Below, one piece after another: positions 7,875 through 15,911 of a stretch of 17,262 bases of DNA (position 1 is its first letter; each line of letters starts with the position of its first letter). The notes below the pieces were generated by a model. It saw nothing but the letters and a program-made list of their open reading frames with translations. It was not told where the DNA came from and ran no database searches. The position numbers were made by a program, and so were the translations under genes. Source of the stretch: Phycisphaerales bacterium UBA4658 (GTDB taxonomy: Bacteria > Planctomycetota > Phycisphaerae > Phycisphaerales > UBA1924); NCBI GenBank assembly GCA_002405485.1, contig DHLW01000026.1, positions 1-17,262 on the forward strand, given 5' to 3'.

Positions 7875-8465
7875 ATGGCGGGTGGGCAGTCGGGCTTGGC
7901 GGAGTGGATGCGAACGGAGGCGGGGCGCGCCGAGCCCTCGGCGGACGTCCTGTTGCCGCTCATCTATGACGAGCTGCGCGAGGCCGCGCACCGCGCCATC
8001 ATGGCCGAGGCCCGGGGCCACACGCTGCAGACCACGGCTTTGGTGCACGAGGCGTATCTCCGGCTCGGTGCGGATCCGGATGCGCGATGGGATAACAAGC
8101 GGCACTACTACCTCGCCGCGGCGGTGGCCATGCGCCGCGTGCTCGTGGATCATGCACGATCCCGTGACGCGGTCAAGCGCGGGGGGAAGCGGTCGGAGCG
8201 GCGGCGCGTGCCGTTGGAAGAGGCAGACCTTCAGCAGCCGGCCCAGCCGACCGACTGGCTGGCGCTGGACGCGGCGCTGTCTGCCCTGGAAGTCCGGGAT
8301 CCGGACCTTGCCCGTCTGGTGTCGCTCCGATACTTCGCGGGGCTGAGCGTGGAGCAGGCGTCGGCGGCGCTGGGCGTCTCCGCGAGCACGGTCGCCCGGG
8401 AGTGGCGCGTGGCACGGGCGTTTCTCGAGCGGCACATCCGCGAGCACGAGGCGTCGAGCGCATGA
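7875..8465 (+). CDS. ECF-type RNA polymerase sigma factor (TIGR02999-like)
   Basis: A 196-residue ECF sigma factor, the family's normal size, that would redirect RNA polymerase to a dedicated promoter set. ATG 7875 is the first in-frame start after a stop at 7863-7865 and has GAGGG 6 bases upstream. Region 2 is residues about 24-115: YDELREAAHRAI, then HTLQTTALVHEAYLRL, then RHYYLAAAVAMRRVLVDHAR, which I recognise as the TIGR02999 subfamily signature. A linker with a basic cluster (KRGGKRSERRR) leads to region 4 (about 135-190), with the helix-turn-helix LRYFAGLSVEQASAALGVSASTVAREW. The stop overlaps the start of the downstream kinase gene (ATGA), implying translational coupling. There is no anti-sigma gene and no extra C-terminal sensing domain, so control by the coupled kinase is the likely mode. 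Thr50 and Thr54 in the HTLQTTAL segment are possible phosphorylation sites by analogy with other kinase-controlled ECFs, but this is inferred only. Confidence 0.93.
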   Translation: MAGGQSGLAEWMRTEAGRAEPSADVLLPLIYDELREAAHRAIMAEARGHTLQTTALVHEAYLRLGADPDARWDNKRHYYLAAAVAMRRVLVDHARSRDAVKRGGKRSERRRVPLEEADLQQPAQPTDWLALDAALSALEVRDPDLARLVSLRYFAGLSVEQASAALGVSASTVAREWRVARAFLERHIREHEASSA

Positions 8466-11317
8466 AGCTCTCCGGCGACCAGTGGGTCCGTGTCAAGAGC
8501 ATCGTGATGGACGCGATGGAGCTGCCCACGCGCGAGCGACGCCCATTCGTGGATCGTGCCTGCGGCTCAGACGCGGCGGTTCGGGCGGAGGTCGACGCGT
8601 TGCTCGCCGCCGACGACCTTGCCGATGCGCACGCCCGGGGCGATGGAGAGTCCTCGCCGCGCTTCCCGCGACTGTTCGATCCGCCGCAGGCCACTCCCGG
8701 ATCGATCGCGCTGCCCGACAGCGGGGGATCGATGCTCGTTGGGCGTCGGCTTGGGCGATACGTGATCACGCGGCTGATCGGCATGGGCGGGATGGGTGCG
8801 GTGTACGAGGCGATGCAGGACGGGCTGCCGCGTCCGGTCGCGCTGAAGGTCATGCGGGCCGGGCTGATCTCGCAGTCGGCGCGTGCCAGGTTCCAGCGCG
8901 AAGTGCAGGTGCTGGCCCGGCTGGAGCATCCCGGCATCGCCCGGATCTATGACTCGGGGGTGCATGAGTCGGAGCTCGGCCCGATCCCGTACTTCGCGAT
9001 GGAGCTCATCGCGGGCGCTCGGCCGATCACCGAGCATGCGCGCGCCTGCGGGCTCTCGCTGCGCGAGCGGGTCGCGATGTTCGCCGACATCTGCGACGCT
9101 GTGCAGCACGGACATCAACGCGGGATCATCCATCGGGATCTCAAGCCGACGAACATCCTGGTCGGTCGCATCGGCGACGACACGGGCGAGCAGGTGGCAA
9201 AGGTCATCGATTTCGGCATCGCGCGGTCCACCGATGCCGACATGACGCTGGCCACGCTGGAGACGGCCCGGGATGCGATGCCCGGCACGCTGGCGTACAT
9301 GTCGCCCGAGCAATGCGATCGGGACCCGGCGGATCTGGACATCCGCTCGGACGTGTACGCGCTCGGGGTGGTGCTCTATGAGCTGCTGGTCGGGCGCCTG
9401 CCCTACGACGTCGTGGACAAGCCGCTCCCGGAGGCCGTGCGGATCATCCAGCAGGAGCCGGCGCGTCGCCCGAGCGTGATCGAGCCGCGTCTGACCGGCG
9501 ATCTGTCGGTGATCGTGCTCACGTGTCTTGCCAAGTATCGCGAGTCCAGGTACGGATCGGCCGCCGAGCTTGCCGGCGATCTTCGCAGATGGCTCGATCA
9601 TCTGCCCATCGCGGCCCGGCGGGCGAGCCGGTGGTACCAGGCGCGCATGTTCGTTCGACGGCACCGGACGATCGCGCTGGCCGGCGCGGCGGTGACGGTC
9701 GCCGTGATCGCCGGGCTCATCTCCACGAGTGTCGGTCTGCATCGGGCCCTGATCGAGCGGGACCGGGCCAAGGCTGCCGAGCGTCTGGCGCTTCAGGAGA
9801 AAGCGCGTGCCGAGCGCGTCGCCGAGTTTCTGCAAGGGGTTCTGCGGGCCACGTCGGCTCCGGTGCTGGCCACGCGGTCGGTCGATCCGAGCATCAGCCC
9901 GATCGCGGCGCGTCTTGCCCGGGCGTCTCGGCTGAGCGATGGCGGCAGGCCGGAGTCGCTGCGCGACGTGACCGTTCGCGTGCGCCGGGGGCTTGATGCG
10001 GGGTCGATGGGCGATCCCGTGCTCGAAGCCGAGCTGCGCCTGGTCACGCTGCAACTGCTCATGACGCAGGTGGCCAGCTCCGTGGAGAACGAGGAGCTTG
10101 TGCGGTCGGCGCCGTCGGAACTGGACGCGGCCAGCCGCGTGCTCGGCCCGGCGCACGAGAGCGTGCTGGCGACTGCGATCGCGCTGAGCGGGTTCATCGC
10201 CGGCTCGGGCGATATGCGCGGGGCCGCCGCGTTGCTTGCGCCGCACCATGACGCCGCGTGCCGGGCTTTCGGGCCCGGAGACGTCCGGTCGCTGGAGATC
10301 GGTCGGCAGCTCCTGCAGACGCTGACCGATGACGCCGACGGCGACACGCGTCGCACGCTCGCCGAGCGGCTGCTGCGCGACGCGATAGCTGCCCATGGAC
10401 TGCTCGCCCGTCCGACGCTGGCCTGCCGACTCGCCATGGGCCAGTATCTGCTGGGGACAGCCGACGCCGCGGGTGCGTCGGCGGAGGGCCGGGCCGTGCT
10501 CGAGGCCCTCGGCCCGGAGGCCGGTGATTCCGACGAGCTCGTTCAGTGGGCGCTTGCGCTGAGCATCGCCGATCTTCTGATCCATCCACCCGATCGGCAG
10601 ACGCTCGAGCGGGTGCTCGAAGTGCAGATGCGCATCCTCCGGGGCGTCGAGGCGAGTTCGGGCGCCGATCCGCGCGTGATGTTCGACGCCGTCGGTACGC
10701 CGCTGCTCACGCTGGCCCGGCTCGGAGACTTGGCCAGGGCCGAGCCGCTCATGCGGTCGATCGCCCAGACCGCCGAGCGTCGCTTCGGTCCGACGTTCCA
10801 TGTCACCACCAAGAGCAAGAGTCGTGTTGCTCGCCTGCTGATCTGGAGCGGGCAGGACTCCGCCGAGGCCCTTCGGCTTGCCCAGACCGCCTACGTCGAT
10901 GGCGTCGCGGGATCCGGCGTACCGCTGGGGGACTACGAGGTCTTTGATCATGCCACCGTGCTCGACGCAAGGCGCACGCTCGGCGAGGCCGATGCCGCGC
11001 TCGCGGGCATCGACGCCCTCGTCGCCGCGTATACCGAGCGCTCCGGTGGACACCTGTCCTGGTTCGGCGGCTATCTGCACATGGTCGCGGCACAGGCGCT
11101 GGAGGACCTTGGCCGCACGGACGAGGCCCGCCTCCGATGGCGGCAGGCCTGGAGCGAGATCGATGAGTCCCAACCGCCCGCGAGCGTGCTGCGGATCATG
11201 GCCCTGCGCCAAGGCTCGGGCTTCTTCCACCGTCACGGGCCAGAGGCCGATGCGATGGTCTGGCGCGACCGTCTAGAGGCCATCGCCCTGCCCGCCGAGC
11301 CCATCCGCCCAGACTGA
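8462..11317 (+). CDS. Transmembrane Ser/Thr protein kinase with C-terminal repeat domain
   Basis: A 951-residue kinase. ATG 8462 overlaps the sigma-factor stop and replaces an open upstream extension that lies inside the sigma gene. Residues 1-60 match the N-terminal segment common in planctomycete and myxobacterial kinases (WVRVKSIVMDAMELPTRERR, then CGSDAAVRAEVDALLAADD). The Hanks-type domain spans about 99-380: Gly loop IGMGGMGAVYEA, ATP-anchoring Lys129 in VALKVM, catalytic HRDLKPTN with Asp226 and Asn231, DFG at 250-252, GTLAYMSPEQ in the activation segment, and RSDVYALGVVLYELL. All catalytic residues are present, so it should be active. One membrane helix follows (about 403-426, TIALAGAAVTVAVIAGLIS), then a charged coiled-coil-like stretch and about 500 residues of alpha-helical, TPR-like sequence, probably outside the cytoplasmic membrane and sensory or scaffolding. 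The most likely partner is the coupled ECF sigma factor. The activating signal is unknown. Confidence 0.92.
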   Translation: MKLSGDQWVRVKSIVMDAMELPTRERRPFVDRACGSDAAVRAEVDALLAADDLADAHARGDGESSPRFPRLFDPPQATPGSIALPDSGGSMLVGRRLGRYVITRLIGMGGMGAVYEAMQDGLPRPVALKVMRAGLISQSARARFQREVQVLARLEHPGIARIYDSGVHESELGPIPYFAMELIAGARPITEHARACGLSLRERVAMFADICDAVQHGHQRGIIHRDLKPTNILVGRIGDDTGEQVAKVIDFGIARSTDADMTLATLETARDAMPGTLAYMSPEQCDRDPADLDIRSDVYALGVVLYELLVGRLPYDVVDKPLPEAVRIIQQEPARRPSVIEPRLTGDLSVIVLTCLAKYRESRYGSAAELAGDLRRWLDHLPIAARRASRWYQARMFVRRHRTIALAGAAVTVAVIAGLISTSVGLHRALIERDRAKAAERLALQEKARAERVAEFLQGVLRATSAPVLATRSVDPSISPIAARLARASRLSDGGRPESLRDVTVRVRRGLDAGSMGDPVLEAELRLVTLQLLMTQVASSVENEELVRSAPSELDAASRVLGPAHESVLATAIALSGFIAGSGDMRGAAALLAPHHDAACRAFGPGDVRSLEIGRQLLQTLTDDADGDTRRTLAERLLRDAIAAHGLLARPTLACRLAMGQYLLGTADAAGASAEGRAVLEALGPEAGDSDELVQWALALSIADLLIHPPDRQTLERVLEVQMRILRGVEASSGADPRVMFDAVGTPLLTLARLGDLARAEPLMRSIAQTAERRFGPTFHVTTKSKSRVARLLIWSGQDSAEALRLAQTAYVDGVAGSGVPLGDYEVFDHATVLDARRTLGEADAALAGIDALVAAYTERSGGHLSWFGGYLHMVAAQALEDLGRTDEARLRWRQAWSEIDESQPPASVLRIMALRQGSGFFHRHGPEADAMVWRDRLEAIALPAEPIRPD

Positions 11318-11319
11318 CG

Positions 11320-11345
11320 CCCGCGCCGCGACTGGGCAGCGCGGG
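11320..11345. terminator. Possible short hairpin between converging genes
   Basis: CCCGCGC (11320-11326) and GCGCGGG (11339-11345) form a 7-bp all-GC stem with a 12-base loop in the 37-base gap between the kinase stop (11317) and the stop of the oppositely oriented GH57-like gene (11355). Position favours a shared terminator. The short stem, long loop and lack of a T-run, in a GC-rich genome where such repeats arise by chance, keep confidence low. Confidence 0.35.
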
Positions 11346-11354
11346 GGTTGACGC

Positions 11355-14300
11355 TCAGCACCCGGCGAACCAGGCGTTCAGGAAGCTGAACACGTCCTGA
11401 ACTTCCAGGCCGTTCTGGCCATTGAAGTCGGCCTGCGGGTTTCCTGCGAACCACGCGTTGAGGAAGTCGAAGATGTCCTGAACATCCAGGCCGCCCGCGC
11501 CGTTGAAGTCCGCCGGGCAGCACCCGCCGGGAAGCAGCGAGCAGATCGGCACGCGGACGAACTCTGCCGCTTCGATGTTCCCGTTCCCGTTGCCGGCGGG
11601 GATCTGCATCGACGCGACGAGCGTTCCGTTGTCCGGGGTGGTGTACTGGGCGAAGGCGAGGTACAGATCGCTGGGCAGGGGGCCGGCGCCGAGTGCGAGC
11701 TCCTGTCGAAGGTTGATGGTGCCCTCCAGCACGCCGCTCGATCCGCCCCGTGCCTGCGTGACCGCGGCCCCGGCGGTCTGCTGCTGCCACCCGAAGTACG
11801 ACCCGCTGCCCTCGCTGCTCAGGAAGCAACTGAAGCCGGCGATCTGCCCCTGCTTGGCCCAGTTTGCCGGCGCCAGCGCGCCCGGAGGAGCGGCGAGGTA
11901 GATGAAGCGGTCGTCGGTCTCTGGGCCCATGGGCCCTGCGATGTACAACACGTCGCCCCGAAGGGCCGCGTGCAGCGACCGCGTGCCCCTGGTCGCGACG
12001 ACGGTTGCGCCGCCATCCAGCAGTCCATCCATCACGAACGGGCAGGGGTTTGGCGTGCAGGATGCCCCGCTTGTCCATGTCCCGCCGCACGCGCCCTGTG
12101 CGACGACGGTGCAGGTGCCGGCTGCGCAGCACGAGCCGGTCGGTTCAGGCGGGCAGGCCGAGGCGCAATCGCCCCCGGGGGTGAACGTCCCGGTGCAGGC
12201 CGACTGGAGCGTCACGCCGCACGACCCCGCCACGCAGCATCTGCCGGTGACGGGCGTGCCCGCCTGCACGCTGAAGTGCCAGTCCGCGCCAGAGTTGTTG
12301 TCCCATGTTCCCGTGCCGTTGTTGAATGCGATGTCCATCACCGTCGCGTTGCTGGGGAGCGTTACGGTCGCGCTCCAGGGCTGGCTCGTGCCGGCGCGGC
12401 TCATTGCCGACGTCTGGATGCCCGACCATCCGTTGACGCCCCAGTACATGTTCACGCTCGTCGCGCTCGACAGGTTTCGCCCCGCCGGGTCATAGGTCAC
12501 CGTCACGCTCTGCCCGGCGATCGGCGGGTCCGGCGTCAGCATCACCACGTTCGACGGGTTCGGGTTGCTCCCCACGCCGTCGCCCACCCACACGTGCTGG
12601 ATCGGCGACCGAGAGACGTTCCCCTTCGTGTCGACCGCTTCGACGTAATAGCCCAGCAGTTTCTCGGCCTGCCCGGTGATCTGCGCCGAGTAGTGCCCGG
12701 CGATGTGCTGGGGCATCACGAAGAAGTTCAGCTCCGGGTCGTTGTACACGTTCGAGGCCGGGAACGCCCGGCCGTTCATCGGCACGCTGATCCACGGCCC
12801 GACGCCCGGACCGCCCGCATAGGTTTCGTTCTCGGTGTTCGACAGCGACCGCACGCCGTCCAGATCGACGCGGTACTTCAGCGTCACCGATTGCACGTTG
12901 CTCGCGTCGGCCACGAACGTCCACACCGTGAAGTCCACCGGCTGCACGAACGGGCCAAAGTTGCTCCCCTGCCGGTACGGATTCCCGAAGCCCTGCCCGC
13001 CCGGGTTGTACGGCCAGCGCTGCGGAATCCAGATCGTCGGCCCCGTCAGGTCGCTCGTCGGTCCGGTCGCGGGCGCGGCGGCGAGAATCGGGTCGGTGAA
13101 TCGGGCCGCGTTGTTGCACGCCACCGCCTGCTTCACCTCCATGTCGATCGACGAGCCGTAGTACATGTACCCGGAGTTCAGCGACCCCATGAAGTAGTGC
13201 CACGCCCGCTCGACGCTGTTTGCGCCCTCATGCGGATACACGATCCGGCGCGGATTCACCGTGCCCCCGGCGTTCACGTGCATCTGCTCGATCGTGTCCA
13301 CGCGGTTCTGCATCGCGGTGATCACCGCCCAGTTCCGCGCGTCCACGTGCCACCCGTTCACGGGATCCGGCTGGCCGCTGGCGTTGAGCAGGGGCCAGTT
13401 CCAGTTCCAGAACTGCGGCGAGCCGAAGTCGCCATCGGCGTTCACCCACGCCCCGTCCTCAACGTGCACGAAGTCGTTCGCGGGCACCGGATGATCCGCC
13501 AGATACCGCTGGATCACCGTCGGGACATATCCCGCGTTCCTCGCATCGCGCACGCGATTCGGCGTCGCCTCGAGGTAGTAGCTCGACCCGCCGCCCCAGT
13601 CGTTGTCTCCATCGTGGCTGAGCACGACCAGCATCGGCCGGCTGGGGTCGTTGCGGGCGTTGAGCGTGGCGAACTCCGCGGTGCCCTGGGGCGAGTAGCC
13701 GTCGCGCCAGGAGAGCGACTGACTGCTGGGCACCACGATGATGCTCTTCACCTGGCCCGTGTTCGGATCCACGTACCGTGCCCGCCGCGGGGTGAACGCG
13801 TAGGGATACGCCTCCGCCGGCGAACACCCGCGATCGATCGACACGCGGAAGTAGTCCGCCTGCGCGGGGTTGATCTGGTCCGCCCTGTTGGGCGGGTCGC
13901 AGGGCGTCCCGCCTGAGCCGAACACCACCGGCCAGTTGGCGCACGCCCGGCTGATCTTCTCCCCCGAGACGATCGACCACTGCACGCCCTCGTCGGCGAG
14001 CGCGCCGATCATCCGCGTGCTGAAGGCCATCTCGCTCGGGAAGAACCCCACGCTCATCGGAGCGCCCGTTCCCCAGGCGTCGGCGTAGATCGCCTTGTAC
14101 GTCTGGATCTGCTTCCGCATGGTGCTCTCGGCCACCAGCGGCATGAGCGCGTGGTGGAACGGGAACAGCACCATGTCGCACCGCGGCACCGCGACCCCGC
14201 CCGTGGTCACCCACGACCGCGCCTGACGATACCCGTCGTACCAGTTGGACCCGTATCGCCCCCCGATGAAGCCCGTCCCGGCGACCGACTGGATGTTCTG

Positions 14301-14660
14301 GATCAGTCCGCCGCTGAACGAGACCTGTGCTCCACCTTCGGGCACTGAGCCAAAGGATGGAAACGCCGCGAACGCGCTGATGCTGTCCCGCGGGCGAAAC
14401 TGGTACGCCGCGACTCTGTCGTCCTTGTTGAAGATGTCAAAGAGCGTGTTCAGCGGGTGCGTTCCACCGCGGGCGAGCGACTCGGCCAGGCGCTCGTACT
14501 GATCGCCGAGTCCGGGATTCGTCGTCTGCCGATCGGGCCAGTAGATCGGCTGCTCCATGTGCCACATGTAGGTGAAGTGCAGGTTCTGCTGGGCCGGCGC
14601 GAGCTGTGCAACCAGCGCGGTTCCCGCCACGATCGTGAGCACACTTCCACCAGCGCGCAT
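11355..14660 (-). CDS. Secreted modular GH57-like alpha-glucan hydrolase with starch-binding module and dockerin-like tail
   Basis: A 1101-residue exported enzyme. ATG 14660 is preceded by TTGGAGG at 7 bases and gives a clean signal peptide (MRAGGSVLTIVAGTALVA, cleavage near APAQ). Residues about 30-560 look like a GH57 catalytic domain of the amylopullulanase branch: LHFTYMWHMEQPIYW at the start, GFFPSEMAFS with Glu210 as candidate nucleophile, LSHDGDND (Asp350/352/354) as candidate acid/base region, and a late SGYMYYG plus ACNNAA segment like the family's last conserved region. An Ig/FN3-like domain follows (about 560-700), then a CBM25/26-like starch-binding module (about 705-800; MYWGVNGWSG, FNNGTGTWDNNSGADWHF). 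Two cysteine-rich repeats (about 803-870), a DOMON/CBM9-like domain (about 872-1040) and a dockerin-like tail ending WFAGC complete it. It should act on starch or glycogen-like polymers outside the cell. Catalytic assignments are by motif resemblance only. Confidence 0.85.
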   Translation of the reverse strand: MRAGGSVLTIVAGTALVAQLAPAQQNLHFTYMWHMEQPIYWPDRQTTNPGLGDQYERLAESLARGGTHPLNTLFDIFNKDDRVAAYQFRPRDSISAFAAFPSFGSVPEGGAQVSFSGGLIQNIQSVAGTGFIGGRYGSNWYDGYRQARSWVTTGGVAVPRCDMVLFPFHHALMPLVAESTMRKQIQTYKAIYADAWGTGAPMSVGFFPSEMAFSTRMIGALADEGVQWSIVSGEKISRACANWPVVFGSGGTPCDPPNRADQINPAQADYFRVSIDRGCSPAEAYPYAFTPRRARYVDPNTGQVKSIIVVPSSQSLSWRDGYSPQGTAEFATLNARNDPSRPMLVVLSHDGDNDWGGGSSYYLEATPNRVRDARNAGYVPTVIQRYLADHPVPANDFVHVEDGAWVNADGDFGSPQFWNWNWPLLNASGQPDPVNGWHVDARNWAVITAMQNRVDTIEQMHVNAGGTVNPRRIVYPHEGANSVERAWHYFMGSLNSGYMYYGSSIDMEVKQAVACNNAARFTDPILAAAPATGPTSDLTGPTIWIPQRWPYNPGGQGFGNPYRQGSNFGPFVQPVDFTVWTFVADASNVQSVTLKYRVDLDGVRSLSNTENETYAGGPGVGPWISVPMNGRAFPASNVYNDPELNFFVMPQHIAGHYSAQITGQAEKLLGYYVEAVDTKGNVSRSPIQHVWVGDGVGSNPNPSNVVMLTPDPPIAGQSVTVTYDPAGRNLSSATSVNMYWGVNGWSGIQTSAMSRAGTSQPWSATVTLPSNATVMDIAFNNGTGTWDNNSGADWHFSVQAGTPVTGRCCVAGSCGVTLQSACTGTFTPGGDCASACPPEPTGSCCAAGTCTVVAQGACGGTWTSGASCTPNPCPFVMDGLLDGGATVVATRGTRSLHAALRGDVLYIAGPMGPETDDRFIYLAAPPGALAPANWAKQGQIAGFSCFLSSEGSGSYFGWQQQTAGAAVTQARGGSSGVLEGTINLRQELALGAGPLPSDLYLAFAQYTTPDNGTLVASMQIPAGNGNGNIEAAEFVRVPICSLLPGGCCPADFNGAGGLDVQDIFDFLNAWFAGNPQADFNGQNGLEVQDVFSFLNAWFAGC

Positions 14661-14667
14661 GCCGAGG

Positions 14668-14674
14668 CCTCCAA
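14668..14674 (-). promoter_or_regulatory. Shine-Dalgarno sequence fixing the ATG start of the GH57-like gene
   Basis: The minus strand reads TTGGAGG, then 7 bases, then ATG at 14660. This strong site decides the start in favour of the signal-peptide methionine over upstream in-frame starts reaching 14795. Confidence 0.75.
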
Positions 14675-14846
14675 TCCCGTTCACGCCCACATCCCCTTGC
14701 ACAAGCCTGTCCACACACCTGTCCGCATTGGAACAGAGCGAAGTAGCAGTATGCCATAGAAAACCCGGGCGGGCATGCGGCTCCGCGAGTGCCAAGCCAA
14801 AATTCGGGTCCGAGCGGCGAAGCCGGGCGTTCTCCCCGGTGCGGGA

Positions 14847-15911
14847 TCACCACGCCATGGACGATTCATACCCGAGCTCGATGAGCAGCTCGCCGGCGAC
14901 GCTCTTGAACAGGAGCTTGGCGTCATTGGTGAAGCAGTTCCGCCAGTCGCCGATCACGCCCTTGCGGAACTCCGACGCGTGATCGACCTCGCCGGGCTTG
15001 CGACCCCCGGTCTGCCGCTCGAATCGGCACATGTCCACCGCCCAGTGCACCAGGTCTTCGGTGACGCTCACGCCCAGCCAGCGGTAGAGCTCGGCGATCT
15101 CGGCGTGGGTGTCGGCCACCATCCGCTCGTACCGAACCTCGCGGTACTGCGGGCCGTACAGCTCCCGCGCCCGCTGACCTCCGGCCACGGTTCGCGCCCA
15201 CTCCGAGGCCAGGTACCTGAGCACGTCGGGCTGCAGGAGCGGGACCGGCCGGCCCCGCCCATGCACGTGATACTCCGCCGACTCCAGCGTCTGGGCCCGC
15301 ACCGGCGCGGGCACCTCGCGCTCGTCGATCTCGCGGATGAGCAGGAACAGGTCGCTCACCACCACATCGCGCCCGTCGCGGATCATGTGGATGAACCGCG
15401 CGTCGGGAAACGTCGCGTGCACTCGGTCGATCTGCGAGCAGTAGAAGCTCGTCGTCTTGTCCCCCACCCAGCGCAGGCGAGACCAGTCCTTCCACCCTTC
15501 ACGCACGATGGCCTCGCGCACCAGCGCCGCCCATGCCCCGCGGCGGAGCGCGTGCAGGCACTCGTCCACGCTCATGTCACGCAGCCACGTCCCCTTGGAT
15601 TCCTTCCCCGCCGCCCACCGCCGAACCTTGCGCTCATCGATCCACTCCGGAAAACTCGCCCCGAAGTCGTTGAACAGCCACCCCTCGTTGCGGCACTCCA
15701 GCTCCGGATGGATGTTCAAGAGACTCGCCAGCCACGTCGTGCCCGAGCGGCGAGCCGCGCCGAAGATGAGCGGCCCAGGCGTCTGCGGCGTCGCCGGCTC
15801 CGGCTGGCGCGCGTTCGAGGGCTTGAGCTCCAGAGACTGAGCGACATGCACCCCGGCAAGCGCAAGCGCGGGCGGCATGTCCTTGGATGTGGTGCGGGCA
15901 ACCGCGCTCAT
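14847..15911 (-). CDS. PAPS-dependent sulfotransferase
   Basis: A 354-residue cytoplasmic-type sulfotransferase that would move a sulfuryl group from PAPS to a hydroxyl or amine of an unknown acceptor, such as a glycan, lipid or small molecule. The 5'-phosphosulfate loop is GAARRSGTTW (residues 51-60) and the 3'-phosphate site is RDGRDVVVS (from Arg178), in the expected order and spacing. The sequence then shows YREVRYERMVADTHAEI and YRWLGV, which recur in bacterial members (Sulfotransfer_1/3). An N-terminal stretch of about 45 residues rich in Ala and Pro precedes the fold and has no clear signal peptide. ATG 15911 has GGAGG 4 bases upstream. The frame stays open to 16433, but that part overlaps the aminopeptidase gene on the same strand and is not coding. 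It lies 110 bases after the aminopeptidase gene and 186 bases before the GH57-like gene, with no obvious terminator on either side. Confidence 0.9.
   Translation of the reverse strand: MSAVARTTSKDMPPALALAGVHVAQSLELKPSNARQPEPATPQTPGPLIFGAARRSGTTWLASLLNIHPELECRNEGWLFNDFGASFPEWIDERKVRRWAAGKESKGTWLRDMSVDECLHALRRGAWAALVREAIVREGWKDWSRLRWVGDKTTSFYCSQIDRVHATFPDARFIHMIRDGRDVVVSDLFLLIREIDEREVPAPVRAQTLESAEYHVHGRGRPVPLLQPDVLRYLASEWARTVAGGQRARELYGPQYREVRYERMVADTHAEIAELYRWLGVSVTEDLVHWAVDMCRFERQTGGRKPGEVDHASEFRKGVIGDWRNCFTNDAKLLFKSVAGELLIELGYESSMAW

Noticed and set aside
7685..7963. N-terminal extension of the HAF-repeat protein to an ATG at 7963
   Set aside because: It would overlap the divergent sigma-factor gene and hide the signal peptide. 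The GTG at 7684 has a strong ribosome binding site.
8567..11236. 889-codon open frame on the minus strand opposite the kinase
   Set aside because: It is composition-driven, lacks a ribosome binding site and recognisable domains, and is fully covered by the kinase gene.
11970..13916. 648-codon open frame on the plus strand opposite the GH57-like gene
   Set aside because: The translation is Arg/His/Val-rich low-complexity sequence without motifs, typical of an antisense frame in high-GC DNA. The minus-strand protein has signal peptide, domains and tail.
14823..14839. CCGGG / CCCGG stem just after the sulfotransferase stop as a terminator
   Set aside because: The stem is only 5 bp with a 7-base loop and no T-run, too weak to claim in DNA of this composition.
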